Positions 43,151-51,287 of a stretch of 60,067 bases of DNA are shown one piece after another; position 1 is the first letter of the stretch; every line of letters begins with the position of its first letter. A model generated the notes under the pieces. It was not told the origin of the DNA, did no database searches, and saw only the letters and a program-made list of their open reading frames with translations. Location: NCBI RefSeq assembly GCF_003668875.1, contig NZ_RAWM01000046.1, positions 1-60,067 on the forward strand, written 5' to 3'. This DNA comes from Corallococcus interemptor (lineage in GTDB: Bacteria; Myxococcota; Myxococcia; Myxococcales; Myxococcaceae). The translations under genes were made by a program, and so were the position numbers.

Positions 43151-43771
43151 TTGATCAAGATCCTCGATTCCCGCTTTGTCACCACCGCCGTGGAGCTCAA
43201 GGGGCTGCCCACGGACCACGGCGCGGAGGTGGCCTTCGTCGGCCGCTCCAACGTCGGCAAGTCGTCCATGATCAACGCCCTGACCAACCGGCGGAAGCTG
43301 GTGCGCGTGTCCAACACGCCGGGGCGCACCCGCACGCTCAACTTCTTCGACGTGGACCTGGACCGCGACGGCGTGCGCCACACGGTGCGGCTGGCGGACC
43401 TGCCCGGCTACGGCTTCGCCAAGGCGAGCAAGGCGGACAAGGCCCAGTGGCAGGCGATGATCACCAGCTACCTCAAGAACCGGCACCGGTTGGAGGTGGT
43501 GGTGAGCATCATCGACGCGGAGGTGGGGCCCTCGCCGGAGGACATGCAGACGCTGGACTACCTCCAGGAGCACAACCGCCGCATCCTCGTCGTGGCCACC
43601 AAGGTGGACCGGCTGACGAAGGCGCAGCGCAAGCCCCGGCTGCACAAGCTGGCGGAACAGCTGGAGCTGCCCCGCGAGGCGGTCATCCCGTTCTCCTCCA
43701 CGGAGAAGCTGGGCGTGGAGGAGGTGTGGGGCACGCTGCTGGACACCTTCGGCAAGGCGACCCGCGTCTGA
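43151..43771 (+). CDS. engB: Ribosome-biogenesis GTPase EngB (YihA/YsxC)
   Basis: The 206-residue protein starts at TTG. G1 GRSNVGKSS, the G2-region NTPGRTRTLNFF, G3 DLPGYGFAKA, G4 TKVDRL and G5 FSST are all present. EngB assists assembly of the large ribosomal subunit. The TTG start has no good SD and lies 11 bases after the cytochrome stop, so translation may be coupled. Confidence 0.95.
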   Translation: MIKILDSRFVTTAVELKGLPTDHGAEVAFVGRSNVGKSSMINALTNRRKLVRVSNTPGRTRTLNFFDVDLDRDGVRHTVRLADLPGYGFAKASKADKAQWQAMITSYLKNRHRLEVVVSIIDAEVGPSPEDMQTLDYLQEHNRRILVVATKVDRLTKAQRKPRLHKLAEQLELPREAVIPFSSTEKLGVEEVWGTLLDTFGKATRV

Positions 43772-43810
43772 GGCTGCCCGGCCCGGGCGCGCTGTGGTAG
43801 CACCCCCGGC

Positions 43811-45472
43811 GTGTCCCAGAACGGCAAGACGAACGGTGGTGTTTCGCCCCTCGCGCCCCGCGAGGAGCGTCAGCGGTTGATGCGCCTGTCCCCGCGCCAG
43901 CGGGTGGCGGCGCTCTTCGACGCGGAGGACACGCAAGCGCTGGTGCGCTCGCTGCCCGCGGAGGACCTCTACGTCACCATCCAGGAGGTGGGGCTGGCGG
44001 ACACGACGGAGCTCGTGCAGCTGGCGTCGCCCGCGCAGTTCCGCACCTTCGTGGACCTGGGCGGCTGGGCGAAGGACAAGCTGGACCCGCACGCCGTCCT
44101 CACCTGGCTGCGCGCCGCGCGCGGCGACGAGCAGGAGGACTTCCTGCGCAAGGTGCACGCGGTGGACCTGGAGGTGGTGGAGACGCTCCTCAAGGAGTTC
44201 ACCGCCGTCCACGACCTGGAGGAGAACCCGGACGTCAACCCGCAGGGCATGACGCTGGAGACCCCGGAGGGGCGCTACCTGGTGGAGATCAAGGTGGAGG
44301 GCGTGGAGATGTCCGCCATGCGCGCGCTCCTCAACGACCTCATCGCGGAGAACCCCTTCGAAGCGGTGCGCCTCTTCGAGGCGGTGCGCTGGGAGATTCC
44401 CTCCGAGCTGGAGGAGACCGCGTTCCAGTTCCGCCGCGCGCGCCTGGCCGACCTGGGCTTCCCCTCGCTGGAGGACGCGCTGACGCTCTTCAGCCGCGTG
44501 GACGTGCCCCCGCGCCCCACGGGGAAGGGGACGCCGGCGCTCACCGCCGCGGGCGGCCACGTGGACTACCTGGAGGCGGCCTTCCGGGACCTGTCCGACG
44601 TGGAGCGGATGAACGCGGAGGACGAGCTGCGCGAGGTGGCCAACGCCGTCCTCGTCGCGGAGCTGGGCGACCCGGGCGACCTGGACGCCGTGCGCCGCGT
44701 GGGTGAATGGGTGCGCGACTACCTGTCGCTGGGCCTGGAGCACCTGACGGGCGCGGACCCGGCGAAGGCGCCGGAGGTGCTGCGCGACACGCCCCTGCGC
44801 CGCGTCTTCCAGGTGGGCTTCACGCTCACGCTCCAGCTCAAGTACCGCGCGGACCGCCTCTTCAAGGTGCCGTTCGTGAAGCTGGATGACGTGCCGCTGG
44901 TGCTGCCGGAGGAGGCCGCCGCGCTGGAGGCCCTGCGGCGCAAGCGTCCGCGCCGGGCGCTGCGCGTGCCAGGCGCGGAAGCGGTGCCGTTCCGTTCGCT
45001 GCGCGAGGTGGCCGGCTCGGAGGCGCTGCTCGCGAGGGCGGAGGGCCAGGTGGCGGCGCTGGGCGCCATCCTGGGCGGCACGGAGGACGCGGCGCGCACC
45101 GTGCTGGCGCGCTTCGGCGTGTCGCTGGACGTGCTGGGCGTGGAGCGGCTGTGGGCGGCGGTGGTGTCCATGGCCGTGCTGGAGGAGGGCGTGGACGTGC
45201 GCCCCGTGCCGCTGGGCCGCACGGTGGAGCTGGGCCAGCGCCTGTTCGAAGGCACCCCGGATTCCCCCCGGCTGCGCGCGAGCGCGGCGGAGCGCGCGGT
45301 GGCGGCGCTGACGCCCGCGGTGCCGGAAGGTGCTCGCGAGGAGCTGCGTCGGGTGGTGAACGTCACGCTGGCGCGGCTGCTGTCGGAGCTGGGCCCGGCG
45401 TGGCTGCGCGAGGGGCGGCTGGACCTGATCGCCTCCGCGGTCCTACCGATGGAGAGCGCGCCGGTCCCGTAG
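43811..45472 (+). CDS. DUF6178 family protein
   Basis: This 553-residue cytoplasmic protein starts at GTG. It matches the DUF6178 type common in delta-proteobacteria, with LMRLSPRQRVAALFDAED, LYVTIQEVGLADTTELVQLA and LEDALTLFSRVDVP. It is mostly helical and rich in Glu, Arg and Leu with no membrane segment or enzyme motif. Function unknown. It ends 176 bases before the O-antigen ligase gene, with a separate promoter candidate between. Confidence 0.75.
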   Translation: MSQNGKTNGGVSPLAPREERQRLMRLSPRQRVAALFDAEDTQALVRSLPAEDLYVTIQEVGLADTTELVQLASPAQFRTFVDLGGWAKDKLDPHAVLTWLRAARGDEQEDFLRKVHAVDLEVVETLLKEFTAVHDLEENPDVNPQGMTLETPEGRYLVEIKVEGVEMSAMRALLNDLIAENPFEAVRLFEAVRWEIPSELEETAFQFRRARLADLGFPSLEDALTLFSRVDVPPRPTGKGTPALTAAGGHVDYLEAAFRDLSDVERMNAEDELREVANAVLVAELGDPGDLDAVRRVGEWVRDYLSLGLEHLTGADPAKAPEVLRDTPLRRVFQVGFTLTLQLKYRADRLFKVPFVKLDDVPLVLPEEAAALEALRRKRPRRALRVPGAEAVPFRSLREVAGSEALLARAEGQVAALGAILGGTEDAARTVLARFGVSLDVLGVERLWAAVVSMAVLEEGVDVRPVPLGRTVELGQRLFEGTPDSPRLRASAAERAVAALTPAVPEGAREELRRVVNVTLARLLSELGPAWLREGRLDLIASAVLPMESAPVP

Positions 45473-45554
45473 CTTTTTCAGCCTTGCCCGGCCCGGCGGT
45501 CCCGGGCGGGCACGCAACCTCCCGAAGATACAGGCCTCCCGCGTTGCCATCCTC

Positions 45555-45570
45555 TGGCACGCGCGCTGCT
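45555..45570 (+). promoter_or_regulatory. Sigma-54 promoter candidate for the polysaccharide genes
   Basis: TGGCACG-CGCG-CTGCT fits the -24/-12 consensus TGGCACG-N4-TTGCW with one mismatch, and the invariant GG and GC are separated by exactly 10 bases. Transcription would start near 45582, about 67 bases before the GTG at 45649. Myxobacteria have many sigma-54-dependent genes. Confidence 0.6.
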
Positions 45571-45591
45571 TTGGCCCTCGCCCGCTAGCTG

Positions 45592-45607
45592 CTTGCCACT
45601 TGGCAAG
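45592..45607. promoter_or_regulatory. 16-bp palindrome in the leader of the O-antigen ligase gene
   Basis: CTTGCCA-CT-TGGCAAG is a perfect inverted repeat about 10 bases after the predicted sigma-54 start. It could be a repressor operator or an mRNA hairpin. Confidence 0.45.
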
Positions 45608-45648
45608 GTGCAAGCGGCCAGGATTCCACGAGGGCCAGGGGCACGCGT

Positions 45649-46971
45649 GTGACGGGACGAGCGACCGACAGCGAAGGGGTGGCGTACATGGGACCGGGCG
45701 CGGAGGGGCAGCGTCGCGACGTACTGGCTTTCTACATGCTCGCGGGGTTCGCGGCGGTGATGTACGCGGTGCCGGGTGAGTGGATCCCCGCGCTGGAGCC
45801 GCTGCGGCTCGCGCTGCTGACTTCAGGGCTGGGCGCGGGCCTGATGGTGATGCGCCGCATCGGCAAGGCGGAGCCCGTCTTCTTCGACGGCGCGCGGGGC
45901 ATCGCGCTCTTGGCGTTCTCGTCGCTGGCGTTCTGCTCGGTGGCGTGGAGCGTGAACCCGGAGGTGACGCGCTTCCAGGGCGTGGAGCTGCTCAAGCTCA
46001 CGGCCATCTACCTGACGCTCGTCAACGTCATCACCACGCCCAAGCGGCTGGCGGTGGTGTGCGGCGCCATGGTGGTGGGCGCCATCGTGACGTCCATTGG
46101 CGTCATCAACTGGTACCGCGTCGGTGAGAACATGGTGGAGGGCTTCCGTTCGCGCTGGGTCGGCGTGTACGCGGACCCCAACCACATGGCCATGAACATG
46201 GTGCTGGTGGTGCCGCTCGCGGTGGCGTTCCTCGCGCGCAAGAGCACCCCGTGGGTGTTCCGCGTGCTGTGCGCCGTTTCGGCGGTGCTGGCGGTGGTGG
46301 CCATCGTGCTGTCGCACTCGCGCGGCGGCTTCATTGGCCTGTCGGTGGCGATGGCGCTGTGGGCCATCCGTGAGAAGCGCCGCATGCAGGCCATCGTGCT
46401 GGGCACGGTGTTCGTCGCGGGCCTGGCGGTGTTCGCGCCCAAGAGCTTCTGGCAGCGCAATGAGACGGTGGCGTCGTTCCACGAGGACGCGTCCGCCATG
46501 GGCCGCGTCTACGCGTGGCAGGTGGCCAGCCGCATGAGCCTGGACAAGCCGCTGTTGGGCGTGGGCGCGGGCGGCTTCCGCTACGCGTGGTTCCAGTACG
46601 CGCCGCCGGAGGCGCACCGCGCCTACGTGGCGCACAACATCTTCCTCGACGTCATCGGGGAGCTCGGGTGGATTGGCCTCCTGTGCTTCCTGGTGTTCTC
46701 GGGTGGGGCCGTGGGCGGGGCGGTGGCCGCGTCCGCGGACCCGGAGATGGGCTGGCTCGCACGCGCGCTCAGCGCGGCGGTGGCGGGCTACCTCATCTGT
46801 GACTTGTTCTCGGGCTACATCCTGTCCGCGCACTGCTACGTGCTCTTCGGCCTGGCCGCGAGCGCGCACCGCATCGCGCAGGCACGGGAACGTGCTCTTG
46901 GGGTGGGGAGGCAGCCGGCGGTGAACACCGCGCCGGTGGCCACATGGGAGGGGTCTGGGCATGCGGCGTGA
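45649..46971 (+). CDS. O-antigen ligase / Wzy-type polymerase family membrane protein
   Basis: From GTG 45649 the protein has 440 residues; GTG 45679 and ATG 45688 are alternatives because the first 15 residues are not hydrophobic. About ten to twelve membrane helices are predicted. The family loop motif GRVYAWQVASRMSLDKPLLGVGAGGF and YVAHNIFLDVIGELGWIGL match the Wzy_C/O-antigen ligase signature. It joins or polymerises polysaccharide on the outer face of the inner membrane. It overlaps the glycosyltransferase gene by 11 bases. Confidence 0.88.
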   Translation: MTGRATDSEGVAYMGPGAEGQRRDVLAFYMLAGFAAVMYAVPGEWIPALEPLRLALLTSGLGAGLMVMRRIGKAEPVFFDGARGIALLAFSSLAFCSVAWSVNPEVTRFQGVELLKLTAIYLTLVNVITTPKRLAVVCGAMVVGAIVTSIGVINWYRVGENMVEGFRSRWVGVYADPNHMAMNMVLVVPLAVAFLARKSTPWVFRVLCAVSAVLAVVAIVLSHSRGGFIGLSVAMALWAIREKRRMQAIVLGTVFVAGLAVFAPKSFWQRNETVASFHEDASAMGRVYAWQVASRMSLDKPLLGVGAGGFRYAWFQYAPPEAHRAYVAHNIFLDVIGELGWIGLLCFLVFSGGAVGGAVAASADPEMGWLARALSAAVAGYLICDLFSGYILSAHCYVLFGLAASAHRIAQARERALGVGRQPAVNTAPVATWEGSGHAA

Positions 46972-48115
46972 GGATGCGCGGTTGGGGCAGGAGCCCCTCC
47001 GCCTGGTGCAGTTCACCCGGTCGTTCCACATTGGCGGCACCGAGGTGCAGGTGCTGGAGCTGCTGCGAGGCCTGCCCTCCAGCTATCAGTTGCAGGTCTC
47101 CGTGCTGGAGGACGCCGGGCCCTTGGTGGGCTCGGTGTGGAAGCTGGGCCACGCGCCGGAGGTGTTTCCACTCAAGGGCTCGCTCGTGCAGCCCAACACG
47201 CTGATGCAGATCCACCGGATGTCCCGGTGGCTCAAGGCGAACCGCGTGCAGCTGGTGCACGTGCACGACTTCTACTCCAGCATCCTCGCGGTGCCGGCCG
47301 CGAAGCTCGCGGGCGCGAAGGTCATCGTGGGCCGGTTGGACCTGTCCCACTGGCAGGGCAAGGCCCGCCGCCTGCTGCACGCGCAGATGACCCGCATGGC
47401 GGACCACGTCGTCGCCAACGCGGAGGCCATCCGCCAGCTGCTCATCCGCGAGGAGGGGCTGCCCGAGTCGCGCATCTCCGTCATCCACAACGGCCTGGAC
47501 CTCCCGCGCTTCGATGCCCGCGCGGCCGAGGGGCTCAAGGACGCGCTGCCGGACTCCGGCGGCGTCCCCACGGTCATCCACGTGGCCAACATGAACCACC
47601 CCGTGAAGCGGCAGGAGGACCTACTCCTCGCGCTTGCCATGCTGCGTCATGAGGGCACGAAGCTGAACGCGTGGTTCGTGGGGGACGGGCCCCGCCGGCC
47701 GGCGCTGGAGAAGATGGCGCACGACCTGGGGGTGGCGGAGGGGGTGCACTTCCTCAAGCACCGCACGGACGTTCCGGCCCTCTACGGGCAGGCCACGTTC
47801 GGCGTGCTGTGCTCCACCGCGGAGGGCATGTCCAACGCGGTGATGGAGGGCATGGCGGCGGGGCTGCCCATGGTGGTGACCCGGGTGGGCGGCAATCCGG
47901 ACCTCATCCAGGACGGCGAGCGCGGCCTGGTGGTGGAGCCGGAGCGTCCCGCCCAGCTGGCCCAGGCGTTCCGCCGGCTGCTGGCCAACCCCCAGGAGGC
48001 CCGGAAGATGGGCAAGGCCGCCCGGGGCTTCGTCGCCCGCGAGCTGTCCCTGGAGAAGATGGTCCGCACGCATGACGCGCTGTACCGCCAGGTGGCAGGA
48101 CTGCCCCCAGGCTGA
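46961..48115 (+). CDS. GT4-type glycosyltransferase
   Basis: This 384-residue GT-B protein has the N-terminal loop FHIGGTEVQVLELLRGL, ISVIHNGLDLPRF at the domain junction, and the C-terminal EX7E motif EGMSNAVMEGMAAGLP followed by VVTRVGGNPDLI, where the donor nucleotide-sugar binds. It transfers a sugar to a growing glycan on the cytoplasmic side. It is co-translated with the O-antigen ligase, so both probably serve one surface polysaccharide. The ATG lies inside the end of the previous gene. Confidence 0.92.
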   Translation: MRREDARLGQEPLRLVQFTRSFHIGGTEVQVLELLRGLPSSYQLQVSVLEDAGPLVGSVWKLGHAPEVFPLKGSLVQPNTLMQIHRMSRWLKANRVQLVHVHDFYSSILAVPAAKLAGAKVIVGRLDLSHWQGKARRLLHAQMTRMADHVVANAEAIRQLLIREEGLPESRISVIHNGLDLPRFDARAAEGLKDALPDSGGVPTVIHVANMNHPVKRQEDLLLALAMLRHEGTKLNAWFVGDGPRRPALEKMAHDLGVAEGVHFLKHRTDVPALYGQATFGVLCSTAEGMSNAVMEGMAAGLPMVVTRVGGNPDLIQDGERGLVVEPERPAQLAQAFRRLLANPQEARKMGKAARGFVARELSLEKMVRTHDALYRQVAGLPPG

Positions 48116-48546
48116 AAACCCGCCCTCCAGGGCCGGGAAATGTCAGACCGATCTGGATAATCCACGCCCGTCCTCAAGCAATTGGGGGCGGGCGCGTTTC
48201 GTATTCGGGGGGCGGCGCGCTTCCGCCCGGTCGCAGTGTGTGTGCAGGTTATAGATGGGAATAGCGCGATTTTCGTGGAGATTGATGGGCGGTCTGTGGT
48301 AATGGCGCCTCGGGCGTTGCCGGGAGCGCTGCTCATGCCCACCCTGGGTGTCGCGGATCAGGCGGTGCAGGAATCACCGCCGGTGCGCAGGGGTTTCGAA
48401 GGAAACGGACGCCGAGCGCGGGGCCCGAAAGACGGGACGCGGGGCGGACGGCAGGAAACATGAAGGTGGCGTGGAGTCAGGCCTTTGAGCCGCTTCACAT
48501 CCGCCCGCGACTTTACGAGGCCCTGCCAGTCGGTACGAGGCCCGGG
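48116..48546 (+). other. Gap before the orphan terminator; possible small-RNA or leader region
   Basis: No supported protein gene was seen. The stretch at 48240-48310 is richer in A/T than its surroundings and includes TATAGA (48250-48255), but no -35 partner at proper spacing. A short frame from the ATG at 48460 (preceded by GCAGGAAAC) runs straight through the terminator and is probably not coding. The strong plus-strand terminator beyond it implies that something is transcribed here, either a long 3' tail of the glycosyltransferase mRNA or an independent RNA. Confidence 0.4.
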
Positions 48547-48595
48547 GCGCTCGCCGGTAAAACTCCAAGGTGCCGGCGAGCGCTCTCTTTTTTTC
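48547..48595 (+). terminator. Strong intrinsic terminator
   Basis: A perfect 11-bp stem GCGCTCGCCGG/CCGGCGAGCGC with a 15-base loop is followed by TCTCTTTTTTTC. It acts for plus-strand transcripts, since the T-tract is only on that side. The nearest plus-strand gene ends 431 bases earlier. On the minus strand the same hairpin lies after the cyclodeaminase gene and may also stop it. Confidence 0.8.
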
Positions 48596-48633
48596 TCATC
48601 CCTCTAGCGAGGTCGCGGCCCGGCCGCCGTGCC

Positions 48634-49596
48634 TCAGCCTTCGTCGACCAGGTCGAAGCGCTGGCCCACGCCCTTCGCCACGGCGACGTCGTAGAGCGCG
48701 CGGGCCAGGGCCACGTCCTGCACGGCGAGGCCGGTGGAGTCGAAGACGGTGATTTCAGAGCCGGTGCGGCCGGGCTTGCGGCCGGCGACGACCTCGCCCA
48801 GGGTGCCGGCGAGCTGACCGGCCTGGATGAGCCCGTCGTGCAGCGGCACGTTGACCTCGCCGGAGTGGAGGGCCTGCTCCGCGTCGTCGATGAAGACGCG
48901 CCCCTGGACGAGCAGCTGCGGATCCAGCTCCTGCTTGCCGGGAGCATCCGCGCCCATGGCGTTGATGTGGGCGCCAGCCTGGACCCACTCCCGGCGGACC
49001 ACCGGGGCGCGCGCGGGCGTGGCGGAGCAGACGATGTCCGCGCCAGAGGCCTCCTGGAGGCTCACCACGCGGCCGCCCTTCTCCTTCTGGAGGGCCTCCG
49101 CGGCCTGGGCGTTCACGTCCGCCATCAGCAGCTCCAGGTCCCCGAAGAGGGCGCGGTGCGCGTCGATCAGGACACGCGCCTGCACGCCGCAGCCCACGAG
49201 CCCCAGCGTGCGAGGCTGCTTCCTGGCCAGGTACTTGGACGCGATGCCGCCCGCGGCGCCGGTGCGCCATGCCGTAAGCAGCGTGCCATCCAGGATGGCC
49301 AGCGGGGACGCGGTGTCCGGATCGCTGAGGACGTACACGGCGCGCACCGTGGGCAGGCCGTGCTTGCGCGGGTTGTGGGGATGGGCGTTGACCCACTTCA
49401 CGCCGGCCGCGCCGTCGAGGAACGCGGGCATGGCGCGGAAGTCACCTTCGTACTTCGGCAGGGACAGGTACACCTTGGGAGGCATGAGCGCGTCGCCGCG
49501 GCCATGGGCCAGGAAGGCACGCTCGACGGCTTCCAGACCGAGCTCGACGGTGTAGAGGCCGCGCAAATCCCTGGCACTGAGGAGAAGGGTGGGCAT
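48634..49596 (-). CDS. Ornithine cyclodeaminase / mu-crystallin family enzyme
   Basis: The ATG at 49596 gives 320 residues; the upstream frame has no SD. The Rossmann motif LGLVGCGVQARVLIDAHRAL and the substrate region MPAFLDGAAGVKWVNAHPHN match the OCD/mu-crystallin family, NAD(P)-dependent enzymes that include ornithine cyclodeaminase and alanine, ketimine or opine-type dehydrogenases. LDGTLLTAWRTGAAGGIASKYLA is the family signature. The exact reaction is not determined. It stands alone on its transcript. Confidence 0.88.
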   Translation of the reverse strand: MPTLLLSARDLRGLYTVELGLEAVERAFLAHGRGDALMPPKVYLSLPKYEGDFRAMPAFLDGAAGVKWVNAHPHNPRKHGLPTVRAVYVLSDPDTASPLAILDGTLLTAWRTGAAGGIASKYLARKQPRTLGLVGCGVQARVLIDAHRALFGDLELLMADVNAQAAEALQKEKGGRVVSLQEASGADIVCSATPARAPVVRREWVQAGAHINAMGADAPGKQELDPQLLVQGRVFIDDAEQALHSGEVNVPLHDGLIQAGQLAGTLGEVVAGRKPGRTGSEITVFDSTGLAVQDVALARALYDVAVAKGVGQRFDLVDEG

Positions 49597-49856
49597 GGGC
49601 GCGCTATACCCAACCGCCCTGGCCCGCGCACGCGCCGAATCCAGCACCGCCGCCCGCCCGGCTGCCTGTGTCATCCTCTGGGCGGAATGTCTGCCATTGA
49701 CCCCTGTCCCAGTCGCCAGCCGGAGAGGCGCTGCTGGCGGCGCTGGAGCGCGACCCGGAGGAAGCTCGCGGGCCGGTCGCTCGCCGTGGTGCCCGGGCTC
49801 CTGCTGGCCTCGGCCACGGACTGGGCGCCCGTCGGTGGCAGGCGCCCAGCGTGCAA
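49597..49856. other. Decayed sequence between the cyclodeaminase gene and the RCC1 remnant
   Basis: No intact gene. It includes the cyclodeaminase upstream region. On the plus strand near 49712-49760 a short stretch reads SPAGEALLAALERDPEEAR, which looks like former coding sequence, but it has no start or usable extension. Nothing else could be recognised. Confidence 0.35.
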
Positions 49857-49955
49857 TCAGTTACCCAAACCTTGCACCTGCACAGGTGCAGTGCGCAGGC
49901 TGGTCGTCCCGTCGCCGATTTGGCCGAAGTTGTTGTAGCCCCAGGTCCAGACCAT
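49857..49955 (-). pseudogene. C-terminal remnant of an RCC1-repeat protein
   Basis: The minus-strand frame reads VWTWGYNNFGQIGDGTT and ends NGN-like at VQVQGLGN before a TGA (49859-49857). This is the last part of an RCC1 (alpha-tubulin suppressor) repeat, a type common on myxobacterial surface proteins. Only about 31 residues remain; the apparent Met codon lies in the terminal repeat of the neighbouring insertion element, which cuts it off. The 5' part of the gene is not found on the other side of the element. Confidence 0.65.
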
Positions 49956-51213
49956 CCGCGTCCGTTTAACGCGGTGGAGAAAAGCAGAGCAGAATCAAAG
50001 ACATAGGTGCAGCCGAGCAGGCAGGCCCGTCGAAACGGAGGGACGAGGAACATTCTCCCGGCATGAAGAAGAGCACTCCGCGGGCGAAGGTGGCAGAGGG
50101 ACTTCGGGCACTGGTGTCGGCCGAGGACATCCTGGAGGCCGCGCGGCGGCTGGGGGCGTTGCAGCGCCAGCGCAAGGTGGACCTGGTGGCGCTGGTGGAG
50201 GCCACCGTGGCCGCGGTGACGCCCTCGAGCGTTTCAACCACGCCTTCGGGCAGTTGATGCGTGAGGTGGCGAGCCGGGCCGTCCAGGCCGTGCGAGAGGC
50301 CGTCGGCGAGGACAAGCCCTTCAATGAGTTGGGGGCACTGCTGGAGGAATTCACGGACGTGCAGGTGGCCGACTCCACGTGCCAACTGCTGCGGCGGCTG
50401 GTGGCGGACTGGGCCCCGTCCACCAGCGAGGCGAGGCCCGCCGCCTTCAAGTGGCACGCGCTGGTGTCGCTGAGAGACGAGTTGCCGGTGGCCGACGGGC
50501 TAACACCCCAGCGTACCCAGGACACGCGCGCCCTGCCTGAGGAGGCGCTGAGTCCCGGCACGCTCACCTTCATGGACCTGGGCTACACGGACACGGGCCG
50601 CTTCCTCGACGCGATTGAGGCCGGGGCCCACTTCCTGGTGCGGCTCAAGGCCCAGCACGACCCGAAGGTGCTGCGGGTGCACGTGGGCAAGGGCGAGCGT
50701 GTACGCGCGCGTGGCATGCGCCTGACGGATGCGCTCTTGCAGGGCGTCCTCCAGGAGGAGGGCGGCGTCATCGACGTGGACGTGCAGTTGGAGAAGCACG
50801 GGCGCACGGCCCAGGCGCGTGTCGTGGCCGTGGAAGGGCCGGAGGGCGAGCGGCGCTGGTACCTGACGACGGTGGGCCGCGACGTGCTGACGGCGCTCGA
50901 GGTGGCCGAGGCCTACCGTCTGCGCTGGCGAGTGGAGCTGCTTTTCAAAGCCCTCAAGTCTGGCGTGGGGCTGTCGGCGCTGCGCGCCACGCGGCCGGGC
51001 GCGGTGCTCGCGCTGGTGCTGGCACTGACCCGCTGCGCCCCGCTGCTGCTGTCGCACGCGATGATGAGCCGGGGCGTGACGCTGGAGCAGTTGGAGGAGC
51101 GCATCCTGCTCATTGCCGGGGTGACGGCTCGCTCACGCCAGCAGCGCCGAGAGCGGGAACGGCGCAAGCGGGAGGCTTCCCTCGGGAGCGGCGGCTAAAC
51201 CGGAAGCGGATGG
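49952..51213 (+). mobile_element. IS4-family insertion element, degenerate
   Basis: Terminal inverted repeats are visible: CCATCCGCGTCCGTTTA at 49952-49968 and the complement of 51196-51213, CCATCCGCTTCCGGTTTA, matching at 16 of 18 positions with one gap. They enclose a transposase gene whose stop codon lies in the right repeat, a usual IS layout. The length of 1262 bp is short for IS4-type elements. No target duplication was seen, and the transposase is frame-broken, so it is probably immobile. Confidence 0.7.
50063..51198 (+). pseudogene. IS4-type DDE transposase, frameshifted
   Basis: The N-terminal part (50063-50257, starting MKKSTPRAKVAEGL) and the catalytic part (from about 50221 in another frame, LERFNHAFGQLMREV, to 51198) do not share a frame; the switch lies near 50215-50255, and some residues between them appear lost. 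The catalytic core is otherwise whole: first Asp in VADSTCQLLRRL, second Asp in TFMDLGYTD, and the IS4 signature Y-2-R-3-E-6-K in YRLRWRVELLFKALKSG. Programmed frameshifting is unlikely for this family. Confidence 0.75.
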
Positions 51214-51233
51214 CTCCGCGGGGCATGTAGGTG

Positions 51234-51266
51234 CTCAATTCAAGACATCGCATGTCTGGAATTGAG
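51234..51266 (-). terminator. 33-bp near-perfect palindrome, probable terminator of the ELWxxDGT gene
   Basis: CTCAATTC, AGACAT, a CGC loop, ATGTCT and GAATTGAG form a 14-bp hairpin with one internal A/G mismatch. It lies 22 bases beyond the minus-strand stop at 51288 and 21 bases beyond the IS right end. No T-tract follows on the minus strand. It could alternatively be a remnant of an insertion. Confidence 0.45.
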
Positions 51267-51287
51267 CGCCCGGGTCGCGGCCGCGCC

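Noticed and set aside
48182..48463. 93-codon frame after the glycosyltransferase gene
   Set aside because: No SD, no recognisable motif, and Gly/Arg-rich composition at its end.
48460..49938. 492-codon plus-strand frame through the terminator and the cyclodeaminase gene
   Set aside because: It reads through a strong terminator hairpin and lies opposite a clear enzyme gene. Only its first 30 codons could be a leader peptide, with no supporting evidence.
50063..50257. Separate small gene before the transposase
   Set aside because: Its sequence is the N-terminal part of the transposase in another frame and lies between the element's terminal repeats.
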